Shown: positions 29,797-39,583, numbered from the stretch's first letter. The stretch is 52,789 nt of DNA from Desulfosarcina cetonica JCM 12296 (GCF_001311845.1 NZ_BBCC01000023.1:1-52789); one strand, 5' to 3'. Numbers and translations: made by a program. The notes: a model not told the origin generated them from the letters alone.

Positions 29797-31063
29797 GAGG
29801 GATATCGACATTCATCAGCGGCGAGAAAACGGCTTTCCCGGCATTTCTCAATATCAAACGGTGGTCGGCAATGATCATCGTCGTTTTGGCCGGTTTTCAG
29901 TTGAGCGGGTGCGCGACACCGGACCGGAATGCACTTCCGGACGCTTCGGCGGTCTCGGCGCGCATCCCCGGTATCGATCAAGCCTACATCTGGGGCGATC
30001 AATCCGGGCTGCGACTCGACACGCACAAAAGCGCATCGTTGAAGAAGATCGAAGCGATGGTGGCCAACCATGGTGAAATGGTGCTGAAAAAGCCGCTGTA
30101 TTATCTGGCCCTGTCCGGAGGCGGCCCCAATGGCGCATTCGGCGCGGGAATTCTCAACGGATGGTCGCTAACCGGCCAGCGTCCTGTGTTTACTATCGTG
30201 ACCGGTATCAGTACGGGCGCCATTATCGCTCCGTTTGCCTTCCTCGGGTCAGAGTATGATGCCACGCTACGTGAGATTTACACCCGATATCGGACTGAGG
30301 ATGCACTTTCGTTCCGTTCGATCCTTGGCATCCTGATCGGAGAATCGGCGGCCGATGTTACGGGGATGAAGCATCTTCTTGGCAAATATATCGACAAACC
30401 GCTGATGAAGGCCATCGCCAGGGAGCACAACAAGGGGCGGCTGCTGTTCATCGGCACCACCAACCTCGATGCCGGCCGACCGGTGATCTGGAACATCGGC
30501 CGCATCGCCGCCAGCGGCGCACCGCATGCCCTTGAGTTGATTCAGGACATCATTCTCGCATCGGCCTCCATCCCGGGGATTTTCCCGCCGGTGATGATCG
30601 ATTATGAGCCGGCGGCAGGCGATACCAGGAGATGCATGTGGACGGTGGCGTCACCCGGCAGGTGTTCCTGTTCCCGGCGGCGCTCCAGTGGCATAAATTC
30701 ATCAAAGAACTCGGGTTTTCCGGTAGCCAGCATCTCTATATCCTTCTCAACGGAAACCTGGTGCACCAACGCAAGGTAATCGACCGTGACATTTTCTCGA
30801 TTTCCGCGCGATCCATTCAAACGCTGATCAAAAACCAGGGGCTTGGCGATTTGTATAAGCTCTTTCTCATCGCCCGGAACAACGATATGGCTTACCATCT
30901 CGAATTCATTCCCTCTGATTTTTCCGAGAAGCCCAATGAGATGTTCGACCTCAATTACATGCAATCGCTTTTTGACCTGGGTTTCGCAAAAGGCCAGCAA
31001 CCCGATCACTGGCATGTCCTGCCGCCTGGTTTCGCCAGGGAAGATGCCGACGGTATTGACTGA
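29793..31063 (+). CDS. Patatin-like phospholipase lipoprotein, frame-broken
   Basis: About 423 residues restored. The N-terminus has a membrane segment and lipobox (VLAGFQLSGCATPD). The catalytic dyad motifs are present: an oxyanion GGGPNGAFGAG, the nucleophile Ser in VTGISTGAI, and an Asp in HVDGGVTRQVF. Between them are ILASASIPGIFPPVMID and GRLLFIGTTNLDAGRP, typical of patatins. The frame changes at about 30622, where one base is lost, and the DGG half continues to 31063. Patatins hydrolyse phospholipid acyl chains; as a lipoprotein it likely acts in the envelope. Coupled to the upstream lipase by ATGA overlap. Confidence 0.87.
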
Positions 31064-31216
31064 CGTGACATCGATACAATCGTTGTCGCCGGATCACTTT
31101 CCGATGCCCCATGATCAGAGACGGTCATTGAGGGATCAAGGATGGCTACCTTGCCGTGCCTGCGCTGGTTAAGGACCGACGCTCGTGGGACGGACGGCAC
31201 GCCCGGAGGCGCCCCC

Positions 31217-32686
31217 ATGATGAAGCGCGTCTTTTTCGCGGCTCTATGGGCGCTGTTGGGGGGATTGAGCACGATGATCCTGGTGGCGGTGGTCCATCTG
31301 GGAAATCGACCGGATCTCCAGCCCTGGCATGCGGTGCACCTGGATGCCGAGTTCAGCGCCGACTCAGCGGTGTCGGACATGAACGGCTACCTGGCCATTG
31401 AAGATCGGCTTTTTCGGCAGCTTGAGCAAGGAATCGTGGATCGGTTGCCATCCGCCGAACAGATGTCCCTCAGTCGTTACCATCGCGGCAGTTTGACCGA
31501 TCCCGGCCGGTGGGATCGCAACTGGAACCGGACCTTTGAGTTCGCGGCAGTGGAGCCGGTTGCGGGTGTCTTGCTGTTGCATGGCATGTCCGACGCCCCA
31601 TACAGTTTAAGGGCCTTGGGGCAACAGCTAAACGAAAACAACGCATGGGTGTTGGGGCTGCGCCTGCCCGGCCATGGTACGCTTCCCTCCGGTCTGATCC
31701 GGGTAACCTGGGAAGATATGGCCGCGGCGGTCCGCCTCGCCATGCGGCACTTGCGTGAGCAATTGGGCGACAAACCGCTTTTTATCATCGGGTATTCCAC
31801 CGGCGGCGCCCTCGCCGTGGAATACGCGATGGCGCAGATCGATGGAAACGATCAGTTGCCCGCGGTTGAAAGGATCGTTCTAATTTCTCCTGCGATCGGG
31901 GTGACCCGCATGGCCGCCCTGGCGGTCTGGCAGGATCGCATCGGTCGCTGGCTGGGGGTCGATGCGCTCTTGTGGAACAGCATCCAGCCGGAATACAACA
32001 GCTTCAAGTACAATTCATTTGCCATCAATGCGGGCGCCCAGGTGTTTCGCCTGACCACCGCGCTTCAAAAACGGCTGAAAAGGGCCTCTGCAAACGGCAG
32101 CTTGGTGCGCTTCCCGCCGGTATTGACCTTTCAATCGGTGGTGGATGCGACGGTGTCGACACCGGCCCTATTTACCGGCCTGTACAATTATTTGACCAAC
32201 GCGGGCAATGAATTGGTCTTCTTCGACATCAATCGCCATGCCGGTGTCGGCAGTCTGTTGATCAACGACCCGTTAAAAAGGATGCAGGCGCTGATGGCGC
32301 CTACGGGTACAAAATACCGCCTCAGCCTGGTGACCAATGAGAACCCGCGGAGCAGACGCGTGGCCGTGACCGCTTATGAAGACGGTAAGCGCCTTGCTCC
32401 GCCGCTTCTCCTTCCCTGGCGTTGGCCCGAGGATGTCTATTCCCTATCCCATATCGCGTTGTCGTTTCCGGAAGACGATCCCTATTACGGGAATTCGGTT
32501 TCCGCGGTCAATCCGGGAATCTCTTTGGGCAACATCACGCCGCGTGGTGAAAGGGGCCTGATCTGGATACCCGCCAACGAGGTCCTGCGGCTGCGCTGGA
32601 ATCCGTTCTATCCCTACTTGGAACAGCGTGTCATGGCGTTTCTGTCTTTGAAAAAGAACACGCGGCAATCGGAGTTGTCCCCATGA
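31217..32686 (+). CDS. Membrane-anchored alpha/beta-hydrolase (carboxylesterase-like)
   Basis: 489 residues from ATG 31217, preceded by GGAGG at 31204-31208; an ATG at 31142 has no such site. A single N-terminal membrane segment (FAALWALLGGLSTMILVAV) anchors it. The catalytic part has LLLHGMSDAPYSLRALGQQL, PGHGTLPSGL and the elbow IGYSTGGALAVEY. It resembles monoacylglycerol lipase/carboxylesterase enzymes, with a C-terminal extension of about 100 residues that I do not recognise. A Ser sits in the elbow; the His is probably in the HAGVGS or LSHIAL segment, but this is not certain. The stop overlaps the GGDEF start by four bases. Confidence 0.83.
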   Translation: MMKRVFFAALWALLGGLSTMILVAVVHLGNRPDLQPWHAVHLDAEFSADSAVSDMNGYLAIEDRLFRQLEQGIVDRLPSAEQMSLSRYHRGSLTDPGRWDRNWNRTFEFAAVEPVAGVLLLHGMSDAPYSLRALGQQLNENNAWVLGLRLPGHGTLPSGLIRVTWEDMAAAVRLAMRHLREQLGDKPLFIIGYSTGGALAVEYAMAQIDGNDQLPAVERIVLISPAIGVTRMAALAVWQDRIGRWLGVDALLWNSIQPEYNSFKYNSFAINAGAQVFRLTTALQKRLKRASANGSLVRFPPVLTFQSVVDATVSTPALFTGLYNYLTNAGNELVFFDINRHAGVGSLLINDPLKRMQALMAPTGTKYRLSLVTNENPRSRRVAVTAYEDGKRLAPPLLLPWRWPEDVYSLSHIALSFPEDDPYYGNSVSAVNPGISLGNITPRGERGLIWIPANEVLRLRWNPFYPYLEQRVMAFLSLKKNTRQSELSP

Positions 32687-33693
32687 AAAACCAGTTTGAA
32701 TCAAAACAATATTTACGAATCGCACTTGAGATGATCGGCAAGCATGGACTTTCTCCCGATCCTGTAAACTACCACGTCTGGTATGCATATGCAGTGGGAG
32801 ACAACGAAACGCTCAAGCGGGACATCGATAGGCACGTCGAGGAGAGGGGACTCTTGTCCGACGATGTGATCCTGCAGATGTTCAACCAGCATATTGCGAC
32901 GAAGGAGCAGAATATTACGTCGCTGGTTTCCAAACAACTGAAAGCGGTGCTTGCCGAAATCGTATCCGCCATCGCATCTGCCGACCATCAGTTTGACGGG
33001 GCGAGTCAAAACCTGAATGCCATCCACGCATATATAGACCAGAATCTGTCGGAAACGGAACTGGGAACGATCATCAAGGATATAAAGGCAGAAATCGGCC
33101 TGCTCAAGTCCGCCAACGGTGCATTCCAGGCACAACTGAAACAGGCCGACCAAAAAATAACAGACCTGAACAGGAAGCTGTCCCGATACCACGAGCAAGC
33201 ACATAAAGATCCGTTGACCCAGGTGGACAATCGCCGGGCATTTGAAAAAAAACTTCTTGAGGTCATTGTTGGATCGAACACGACGGAAACCGCTGTTTGC
33301 CTGATTCTTGCCGACATCGATCATTTTAAAAGGGTCAATGACACCCACGGCCACCTGGTTGGAGACAATGTTCTCAAAATGGTGGCGGCCACCATTAAGG
33401 AATCCGTAAAAGGTCGGGATACCGTGGCACGCTTTGGGGGTGAGGAGTTTGCCATCCTGTTGGCCGATACGCCCATCGAAGGGGCCGCGAAACTGGCCAA
33501 TGATATGCGGCTCGCATTTGAACTCATGGATTTCAAGAAACGCAACACCGGAGAAAAGATTGATAAAATAACACTTTCTTTCGGTGTCACGCAATATCGG
33601 CGGGGGGAAGATGCAATGGACTTTATCAATCGGGCGGATAAAGCCTTGTACCGGTCGAAAAACACCGGCCGGAATAAAGTGACCGTTGGCTAA
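32683..33693 (+). CDS. Diguanylate cyclase (GGDEF)
   Basis: 336 residues. Residues 1 to about 165 form a mostly helical N-terminal region that lacks membrane segments and ends in a coiled coil (ADQKITDLNRKLSRYHEQA). Residues about 170-335 are a GGDEF domain with an intact active-site motif (RFGGEEFAILLAD), the metal-site LADIDHFKRVND and the HGHLVGDNVL segment. The inhibitory RxxD site just before it reads KGRD, so product inhibition may be weak or absent. The enzyme would make c-di-GMP in the cytoplasm. Overlap with the esterase gene links it to the envelope-hydrolase run. Confidence 0.92.
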   Translation: MKNQFESKQYLRIALEMIGKHGLSPDPVNYHVWYAYAVGDNETLKRDIDRHVEERGLLSDDVILQMFNQHIATKEQNITSLVSKQLKAVLAEIVSAIASADHQFDGASQNLNAIHAYIDQNLSETELGTIIKDIKAEIGLLKSANGAFQAQLKQADQKITDLNRKLSRYHEQAHKDPLTQVDNRRAFEKKLLEVIVGSNTTETAVCLILADIDHFKRVNDTHGHLVGDNVLKMVAATIKESVKGRDTVARFGGEEFAILLADTPIEGAAKLANDMRLAFELMDFKKRNTGEKIDKITLSFGVTQYRRGEDAMDFINRADKALYRSKNTGRNKVTVG

Positions 33694-33699
33694 CCGACA

Positions 33700-36156
33700 A
33701 TGCGAATAAGAGAAAAAACGGTACCCATGGTGATGGTCTTGATGGCCGTGTTTTGGATCTTCTGTATAGAGACGGCCCCCATGGCCCATGCCCGATCCCG
33801 GGAAAATGACGTGTCCATTGACGAAGAGATAAATTCCGGACCGTTGCCGGGCCTGTCAGATATCATCCCCATGGCGGCCCAACTGTCGGGCCGTTTTGAG
33901 ACGCTGGAAAAACGGATTGACAATCTGTCTCTTGACGCTTCTGAATTCGAAATCAAACTGGTTGCCATAGAAGAGCGCCTGCGGCGCTTAGCGGATCAAT
34001 TGGTTCAGGTGAAAGCGTGGGAAATCAATAAGCTGAAAAAACTCGTGTCCATCAGAGAGGCCGTTGAGATAGAAAAAGATCGGTTGGCGGGCATCGGCAG
34101 CCCACTGAAAAATAATATCCGTCAATTTGGAATGTTAAGAAAAGAATGGTCCACCGAGAAGACGCATTGGCATGAATGGCGGTCGGCCATCATGCAGGAG
34201 GGCGTGTTCGATCAACTTCAACCGGTTTTCATCAAAACGGACGAGACGATCGACAGGGCTCTCCATCACATTCTTCAGCAGCTCAAGACGATGCTGAAGA
34301 TGCAGGAGAATGCCGGTCGGATAGAGACAACACTCTTCACCATGCAAGACGAGATCGCCAGCCAGATCATGAATAGACGCCGGATGGGGCTGGCCGGCAG
34401 GTCTTTCCCGTTGCTCTCGCCCCGCTTTTTCGGTCAATTCAATGGCGCATTATGGCATGAACTGAAAGCAGGGATGGATTCGATCGACTGGCCCAACAGC
34501 CGTTTTTTTGCTCGAATGGGATGGATCCTGGTTCTGCATGCGCTTTTTTCGATTATCCTCTTTGCCGCCATCTGGCGGAACCGTGAAACGGCCAAAACGG
34601 AAAGCTACCGGCAATTCGTCTCCTCCCGGCCGTTGTCGGTGGCGTTGTTTGCAGGATGCATGGCAACCTTGGCGTTATACGAAACAGTTGGAAATTCAGA
34701 TGTGTGGCGCCTGTTCCTGTTTACGGTCAGCCTGGCATCCATGTGCCGTCTCGTGGGAAGCGTAAGCAAATCACCAGAAGGCACCCAGTTTGTTTACGGT
34801 TTGGTCAGTGTTATTATCGTCACGCAATTCATGCAGGTGATCCACCTGCCGCTTCCGCTTCTTCGCCTGTATCTCTCTTCAACCGCGATTGTCGGCGTGG
34901 CTTTTTGTATTTACTGCGCGCGAAAAAGTGACCAGAGAAAGCTGTCTTCTTACTCTCGTTCATTTCGATTGTTCGCGCTGTTCCTGTCCTTTATCATCGT
35001 TGCCGAACTGATCGGCAGGACCAAATTGGCGCTTTATCTTCTCATATCATTTATAACCACGGTCGGGGTCCTGATTTCCTATGCGATTTTCAGACACTTG
35101 ATTCGCGGAACCGTGGAATGGGTATTGAGTGCCTCGTTCTTTCGAGGCGCCGAAGGATTGTTTAAGCGTACGAACCGGATCATCCGCCAGACCACGATCG
35201 TTGTCGACATCATCTTATGGGGGTTTTTCTTCATCCCGACCATTCTTGTCATCTGGAAAGTATACGATAGTTTCGGATTGGCGATTAAAGGATATCTCTC
35301 ATTGGGGGTTGAAATGGGTTCCCAGCGGATCAGCCTCGGCCTGGTGATTACCGCCTCAGCCATTTTATATGTCACGTTTTTCGTGTCCTGGGTATTACAA
35401 CAAACGGTATTGACCCAATTGCTTTCGACGCGCCAGGTGGAAATTGGCGTTCGGCATGCGATCGAACGATTGGTCCATTATCTCATTGTGTTTATGGGTA
35501 TTTTATTCACGTTATCGGTGCTTGGCCTGGATTTCACAAAGCTTACGATCCTGTTGAGCGCCCTTGGTGTGGGGATCGGTTTCGGACTCCAGGGCATTGT
35601 GAACAACTTTGTCAGCGGAATCATCTTGCTCTTTGAGCGGCCGGTACGGGTGCACGATATGGTCGAAATCGACGGACAATGGGCGGTCATCGGAAGAATC
35701 GGCCTTCGATCCACGACCGTTACCACTTTCAGTGGATCGGATCTGGTCATTCCGAATGCGAATCTGGTCAACAATGAGGTCACCAATTGGACGCTAAGTA
35801 ATCGCCGCGCACGGATTGATGTCCCGGTGGGGGTTGCCTATGGTTCAAACGTTGCCAAGGTCATTGATCTTCTCACGGCCTGCGGTAAAAACAACCCATG
35901 GGTGGCTCCGGTACCGGAACCGATCGCGCTTTTTCTGCATTTCGGAGAAAGTGCACTCGAATTTGAACTCCGCGTTTGGGTGTATGATGCCGAAAACAGG
36001 TTGATGGCCCAATCGGAGATTCACCAGGAAATCGATCAAAAATTCAGGGAGGAAGAAATCGAAATCGCCTTTCCGCAACGGGATCTCCACCTGCGCGGGA
36101 TCGATGCCTCGAGCGCTGCTTTCAATCACTCAAGCGGAGCTAGATCAACAAGTTAA
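33700..36156 (+). CDS. MscS-family mechanosensitive channel, long form
   Basis: 818 residues with a signal-like N-terminus. Residues about 50-220 form a periplasmic helical region, similar to MscK-type channels. Multiple membrane segments follow from about 265, and the MscS pore at about 610-640 reads LSALGVGIGFGLQGIVNNFV, followed by the beta domain (RPVRVHDMVEIDGQWAVIG, GSDLVIPNANLVNNEVTNW) and the cytoplasmic C-terminus. It would release small solutes under membrane tension. It starts 6 bp after the diguanylate cyclase stop, so it likely ends the long co-transcribed run. Confidence 0.9.
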   Translation: MRIREKTVPMVMVLMAVFWIFCIETAPMAHARSRENDVSIDEEINSGPLPGLSDIIPMAAQLSGRFETLEKRIDNLSLDASEFEIKLVAIEERLRRLADQLVQVKAWEINKLKKLVSIREAVEIEKDRLAGIGSPLKNNIRQFGMLRKEWSTEKTHWHEWRSAIMQEGVFDQLQPVFIKTDETIDRALHHILQQLKTMLKMQENAGRIETTLFTMQDEIASQIMNRRRMGLAGRSFPLLSPRFFGQFNGALWHELKAGMDSIDWPNSRFFARMGWILVLHALFSIILFAAIWRNRETAKTESYRQFVSSRPLSVALFAGCMATLALYETVGNSDVWRLFLFTVSLASMCRLVGSVSKSPEGTQFVYGLVSVIIVTQFMQVIHLPLPLLRLYLSSTAIVGVAFCIYCARKSDQRKLSSYSRSFRLFALFLSFIIVAELIGRTKLALYLLISFITTVGVLISYAIFRHLIRGTVEWVLSASFFRGAEGLFKRTNRIIRQTTIVVDIILWGFFFIPTILVIWKVYDSFGLAIKGYLSLGVEMGSQRISLGLVITASAILYVTFFVSWVLQQTVLTQLLSTRQVEIGVRHAIERLVHYLIVFMGILFTLSVLGLDFTKLTILLSALGVGIGFGLQGIVNNFVSGIILLFERPVRVHDMVEIDGQWAVIGRIGLRSTTVTTFSGSDLVIPNANLVNNEVTNWTLSNRRARIDVPVGVAYGSNVAKVIDLLTACGKNNPWVAPVPEPIALFLHFGESALEFELRVWVYDAENRLMAQSEIHQEIDQKFREEEIEIAFPQRDLHLRGIDASSAAFNHSSGARSTS

Positions 36157-36250
36157 ATTACCGTGTGTGTTTTCGCAACGAGATCCCCGCCGATACACGC
36201 AACAGACTTCATGTCGTACCGGATCCCTTTTTGGGAAAACCGAAAACCCA

Positions 36251-36279
36251 TTGACATCAAACCGGCTTTTGGGTTTATT
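36251..36279 (+). promoter_or_regulatory. Candidate promoter for the B12 operon
   Basis: TTGACA at 36251-36256 is followed 17 bases later by TTTATT (36274-36279). It lies directly ahead of the cobalamin riboswitch, in the right place to start its transcript. The -10 is weak. Confidence 0.45.
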
Positions 36280-36309
36280 GACGCCAAAAGATAAAGCGTT
36301 CATCCGGTT

Positions 36310-36480
36310 GCCATCCAGGCGGATTCATCCCTGGGGGCGTTTGACGAGGGAAAGCGGTGCGAATCCGCTGCGGACCCGCCACTGTGAGTGAAGACGAAAG
36401 CCGCGAGGAGCCCACGGCCTGATTCGATGGGGCGGGAAGGGGCGGCCGGTAGGATGATCCACAAGCCAGGAAACCTCGAA
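36310..36480 (+). promoter_or_regulatory. Cobalamin (adenosylcobalamin) riboswitch
   Basis: Typical core: GGGAAAGCGGTGCGAATCC leading to GCTGCGGACCCGCCACTGTG (about 36348-36386), and the 3' B12-box-like AAGCCAGGAAACCT at 36463-36476. In between is a variable G-rich arm (GGGGCGGGAAGGGGCGGCC). It precedes btuF-btuC-btuD, the expected target. A strong terminator 66 bases further on (36547-36584) is the likely expression platform, so excess cobalamin would stop transcription. The 5' boundary is approximate. Confidence 0.9.
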
Positions 36481-36546
36481 GGATGACAGAATCCCATGTG
36501 CCTTCGCGGTCGAGGCTGATTCAACCCGGCGACAGACAGACGTGTT

Positions 36547-36584
36547 GCCCTGCCTTGGTTCCGTTTTCGGGCAGGGCTTTTTTT
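36547..36584 (+). terminator. Terminator of the cobalamin riboswitch
   Basis: GCCCTGCC (36547-36554) pairs with GGCAGGGC (36570-36577), followed by seven T. It lies after the riboswitch and before btuF, consistent with transcriptional attenuation. Confidence 0.85.
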
Positions 36585-36587
36585 ATT

Positions 36588-36712
36588 GACGGCGTCGTAA
36601 AACGTCCAATATCTTCGTTACGCTTCATCCCTCGTCACTGCGGCGTACGCAAAAGTACGCCTCATTCCTCGGGATTCGCAAGCCTCGATCTTGAACGTTT
36701 TACGACGCCGTC
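36588..36712. repeat. Palindromic repeat, family 2, copy 1
   Basis: 125 bp bounded by GACGGCGTCGTAAAACGT and its exact inverse ACGTTTTACGACGCCGTC. The interior (CGTTACGCTTCATCCCTCGT, then GGCGTACGCAAAAGTACGCC as an internal hairpin) matches the copy at 52523-52647 almost base for base. It sits between the riboswitch terminator and btuF and could fold into a second hairpin in the btu transcript. Confidence 0.85.
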
Positions 36713-36760
36713 CGAAAAACGACAGTTTACGAGACTGTCTCGATTGATTCGGAATGTCCC

Positions 36761-37734
36761 ATGGAGAATCCGCGCGTTTGTCCACTGCCATACCGACCGG
36801 CGACCCGGCACGTCCAGGGATCTATCCGGTGGGCCGGCCGGTGGTTGATGACACTGCTGCTGACGCTGCTTTTGCCATCCTGGCTGGCGGCCGGAACCGT
36901 TGCCGATCCGCCGGAACAAAAGGTCGGTCTGCCGGAGCATGCCCGACGGATCGTCGCACTGGCCCCCAGCATCACCGAAATCCTCTTCTCCCTCGGCCTG
37001 TCCGATAGGCTGGTGGGGGTGACCCAGTTCAGCGATTTTCCGGCGCAAGCCGCACGCCTGCCCAAAGTCGGTTCCTACGTCCACCTGGACGTGGAAAAGA
37101 TTGTCGCCCTGCGTCCCGACCTGTGCATCGCCATTAAGGACGGCAATCCCGTCTCCGTGGTCAGCAAACTGGAATCCGTCGGCATCCCGGTCTACGCCGT
37201 GGATCCGCGCGATCTCGGGTCGGTCATGGGAACCCTGCTGGAGCTGGGCCGGATACTGGATGCGCGCCAACGGGCCAGCGAAATTGTCAGCGGAATGCAG
37301 CGACGCATCGATGCGGTGAAACGGCAGGTGGCCGGCACCGATCGGCGACCCGGCGTCTTTTTCCAGATCGGCATATCGCCGATCGTTTCGGCGGGCACGC
37401 CCACCTTCATCCACGAACTGATCACCCTTGCCGGCGGGACCAACCTGGCCCGGGGACCGATCCCCTACCCCCGTTTCTCCAAAGAATGGTAATCGACCTG
37501 CGGCCGGAGGTGATCATCATCACCTCCATGGCCAGACAAACGGTATTCGAGGCCGTCAAACGAGAATGGCAGCAGTGGGAGGGATTGCCCGCGGTGAAAA
37601 ACAAACGCATTTATCTGGTCGATTCCAATGTCCTCGACCGCCCCACCCCGCGGCTGGTGGACGGCCTTGAGCTCCTGGCCAGCCTGATCCACCCCGACGG
37701 CTTCAAGCCTCCTTCCCCCAAGGCGCAGCCATGA
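36761..37734 (+). CDS. btuF: Periplasmic cobalamin-binding protein BtuF, frame-broken
   Basis: Substrate-binding component of a B12 ABC importer, about 324 residues restored. The N-terminus has a basic stretch then a hydrophobic one (WLMTLLLTLLLPSWLAAG); a later ATG at 36848 would give a standard signal peptide. BtuF-type motifs are present: RIVALAPSITEILFSLGL, RLVGVTQFSDFP, VIIITSM and NVLDRPTPRLVDGLELLAS. The first frame stops after RFSKEW at 37492; the next frame continues VIDLRPEVIIITSM. One G is missing from a GG(G) run near 37490. The cobalamin riboswitch upstream supports the substrate call. The stop overlaps the btuC start. Confidence 0.9.
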
Positions 37735-38738
37735 CCCGCCATTCCGGCAGCCTTCCGATGAAAATTGCACTGGTCTGCGCGGTCCTGCTCCTTTTTCTTC
37801 TGGGCGCCATCCTGGCCGGGATTTCCATGGGGTCGTCGGGCAGCGCCCTGAAAACGGTCTGGTCGTCACTTTTCCAGGACGGCGGCGATGCCATGCAGTC
37901 GGCCATCATCTGGCGGATCCGCCTGCCACGGGTGCTTTTGGCCGCACTGGTGGGTGCCGCGCTTTCCCTGGGCGGTCTCGTTTTCCAGGCGCTTTTGAAA
38001 AACCCCCTGGCCGAGCCTTACATCCTGGGCATTTCCGGCGGTGCGGCGATCGGTGCCATCATCGGTATTCTTCTGGGTCTGTCCCGTATCCCCGGCGTGG
38101 GCATTACGGCATTTCTCGGCAGCCTGGCCACCTTGCTGCTGATCCTGATCATCTCATCGGGCCGTGCCATCCTGGTCAAAGACGCCCTGCTGCTCTCCGG
38201 CGTCATGATCAATGCCTTCTGCACCGCGGTGATCATGTTTCTGCTCTCCATCACCCAGGACGCCCGCCTGCACAAAATTATCTTCTGGCTCATGGGTGAC
38301 CTTTCGGCGTCGCAAATCCGACATGTGGGGATGCTGGCGGCCGTATTGCTGCCCTGCTTCGCTGTCATCTTCCTCTATTCCAACCGCATGAACCTGCTGC
38401 AGGTGGGCAGTGACCTGGCCGCGTCCATGGGCGTGCCCGTCAGGCGGGTGACCCTCGTGCTGCTGGTCACCACTTCGCTGATGGTCAGCGCCACGGTCAG
38501 CCAGTGCGGGCTGATCGGTTTTGTCGGGCTGGTGATTCCCCACCTGTTGCGGCTGATCGTCGGTCCGGATCATCGGGTGCTGGCCCCCGGCTGTATCCTC
38601 GGCGGTGGCGCCTACATGGTGGTGTGCGATCTTTTGGCCCGCGTCCTGCCCGCGCAGGGGGAAATGCCCGGCGGCGTGATCACGGCCATGATCGGCGCCC
38701 CGCTGTTCATCATTCTCCTCAGGCGGTCCAAACGATGA
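37731..38738 (+). CDS. btuC: Cobalamin ABC transporter permease BtuC
   Basis: 335 residues, FecCD-family permease with about ten membrane segments. Family motifs include RLPRVLLAALVGAALSLGGL, LAEPYILGISGGAAIGAIIG, GDLSASQIRHVG, GFVGLVIPHLLRLIVGPDHR and the C-terminal PGGVITAMIGAPLFIILLRR. It imports corrinoid through the inner membrane with BtuD. It overlaps both neighbours by four bases (ATGA), so the three genes are translationally coupled. Confidence 0.93.
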   Translation: MTRHSGSLPMKIALVCAVLLLFLLGAILAGISMGSSGSALKTVWSSLFQDGGDAMQSAIIWRIRLPRVLLAALVGAALSLGGLVFQALLKNPLAEPYILGISGGAAIGAIIGILLGLSRIPGVGITAFLGSLATLLLILIISSGRAILVKDALLLSGVMINAFCTAVIMFLLSITQDARLHKIIFWLMGDLSASQIRHVGMLAAVLLPCFAVIFLYSNRMNLLQVGSDLAASMGVPVRRVTLVLLVTTSLMVSATVSQCGLIGFVGLVIPHLLRLIVGPDHRVLAPGCILGGGAYMVVCDLLARVLPAQGEMPGGVITAMIGAPLFIILLRRSKR

Positions 38739-39520
38739 GCCCAACCATCCACGTTCACGGGATGCACTGCGCCTACCCGAACACCCCGGTGCTGCGAGAT
38801 CTGACCTTCAGCGTGGAGCCAGGCGACGTCTTCGTGATCATCGGTCCCAATGGGACCGGAAAAACGACCCTGTTAAAAGTATTGGCCGGCCTGCTGCCCC
38901 CTTCAAGGGGAGAAATTCTCCTCTCCGGTCACCCGTTGGAACGGATCAAGCAGAGACAACTGTCGCGCCAACTGGCCTACGTGGCCCAAACGATCGCCGA
39001 TGACTGTCCGTTTACCGTAAGAGAACTGGTCCTCATGGGGCGGGCACCCTATCTGGGCGTGCTGGGTATCGAAGGCCAGGCCGATATCGCCATCGCCAGC
39101 CAGGCCATCGAATTCACCGGGCTTTCTCACCTGGCGACGCGTCCGGTCAGTCATCTCTCCGGCGGAGAACGCCAACGGGCGCAGATCGCCCGGGCCATCT
39201 GCCAGCAACCGGACCTGATCCTGCTGGACGAACCCACGGCGGCACTGGATCTGGCCCACCAAGTGCGGGTCATGGAATTGCTTGTCAGCCTAAGCAGAAC
39301 CCAGGACACCACGGTGGTGATGGTCTCCCACGACATCAACCTGGCGGCCATGTATGCCGACCGTATCCTGCTTTTGGTCGAAGGCCGGATCGCCGCCTGT
39401 GGACCTCCCCGTGCGGTAATCGACGAGCGGGTTCTCTGTCCGGCCTATGGCTGTCGTCTACGGGTGGATACCAGCCCATGGGGCGCCTGGCCGAGGGTCA
39501 ACCTGGTGAAGTCGCGGTAA
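38735..39520 (+). CDS. btuD: Cobalamin ABC transporter ATPase BtuD
   Basis: 261 residues from ATG 38735. Walker A is GPNGTGKTTLLKVLAG, the Q-loop is VAQTI, the signature is LSGGERQRAQIARAI, and Walker B is DLILLDEPTAALDLAHQ with the H-loop VVMVSHD. Similar ATPases carry haem or siderophores, but the riboswitch and BtuF-like protein point to corrinoids. No adenosyltransferase or corrinoid-remodelling gene is adjacent in this window. Confidence 0.92.
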   Translation: MSPTIHVHGMHCAYPNTPVLRDLTFSVEPGDVFVIIGPNGTGKTTLLKVLAGLLPPSRGEILLSGHPLERIKQRQLSRQLAYVAQTIADDCPFTVRELVLMGRAPYLGVLGIEGQADIAIASQAIEFTGLSHLATRPVSHLSGGERQRAQIARAICQQPDLILLDEPTAALDLAHQVRVMELLVSLSRTQDTTVVMVSHDINLAAMYADRILLLVEGRIAACGPPRAVIDERVLCPAYGCRLRVDTSPWGAWPRVNLVKSR

Positions 39521-39583
39521 CGATTCATTGGATATCAGTTATTACTTTCAATATTAGACAGATACAAATCTATTGGAACAAGG

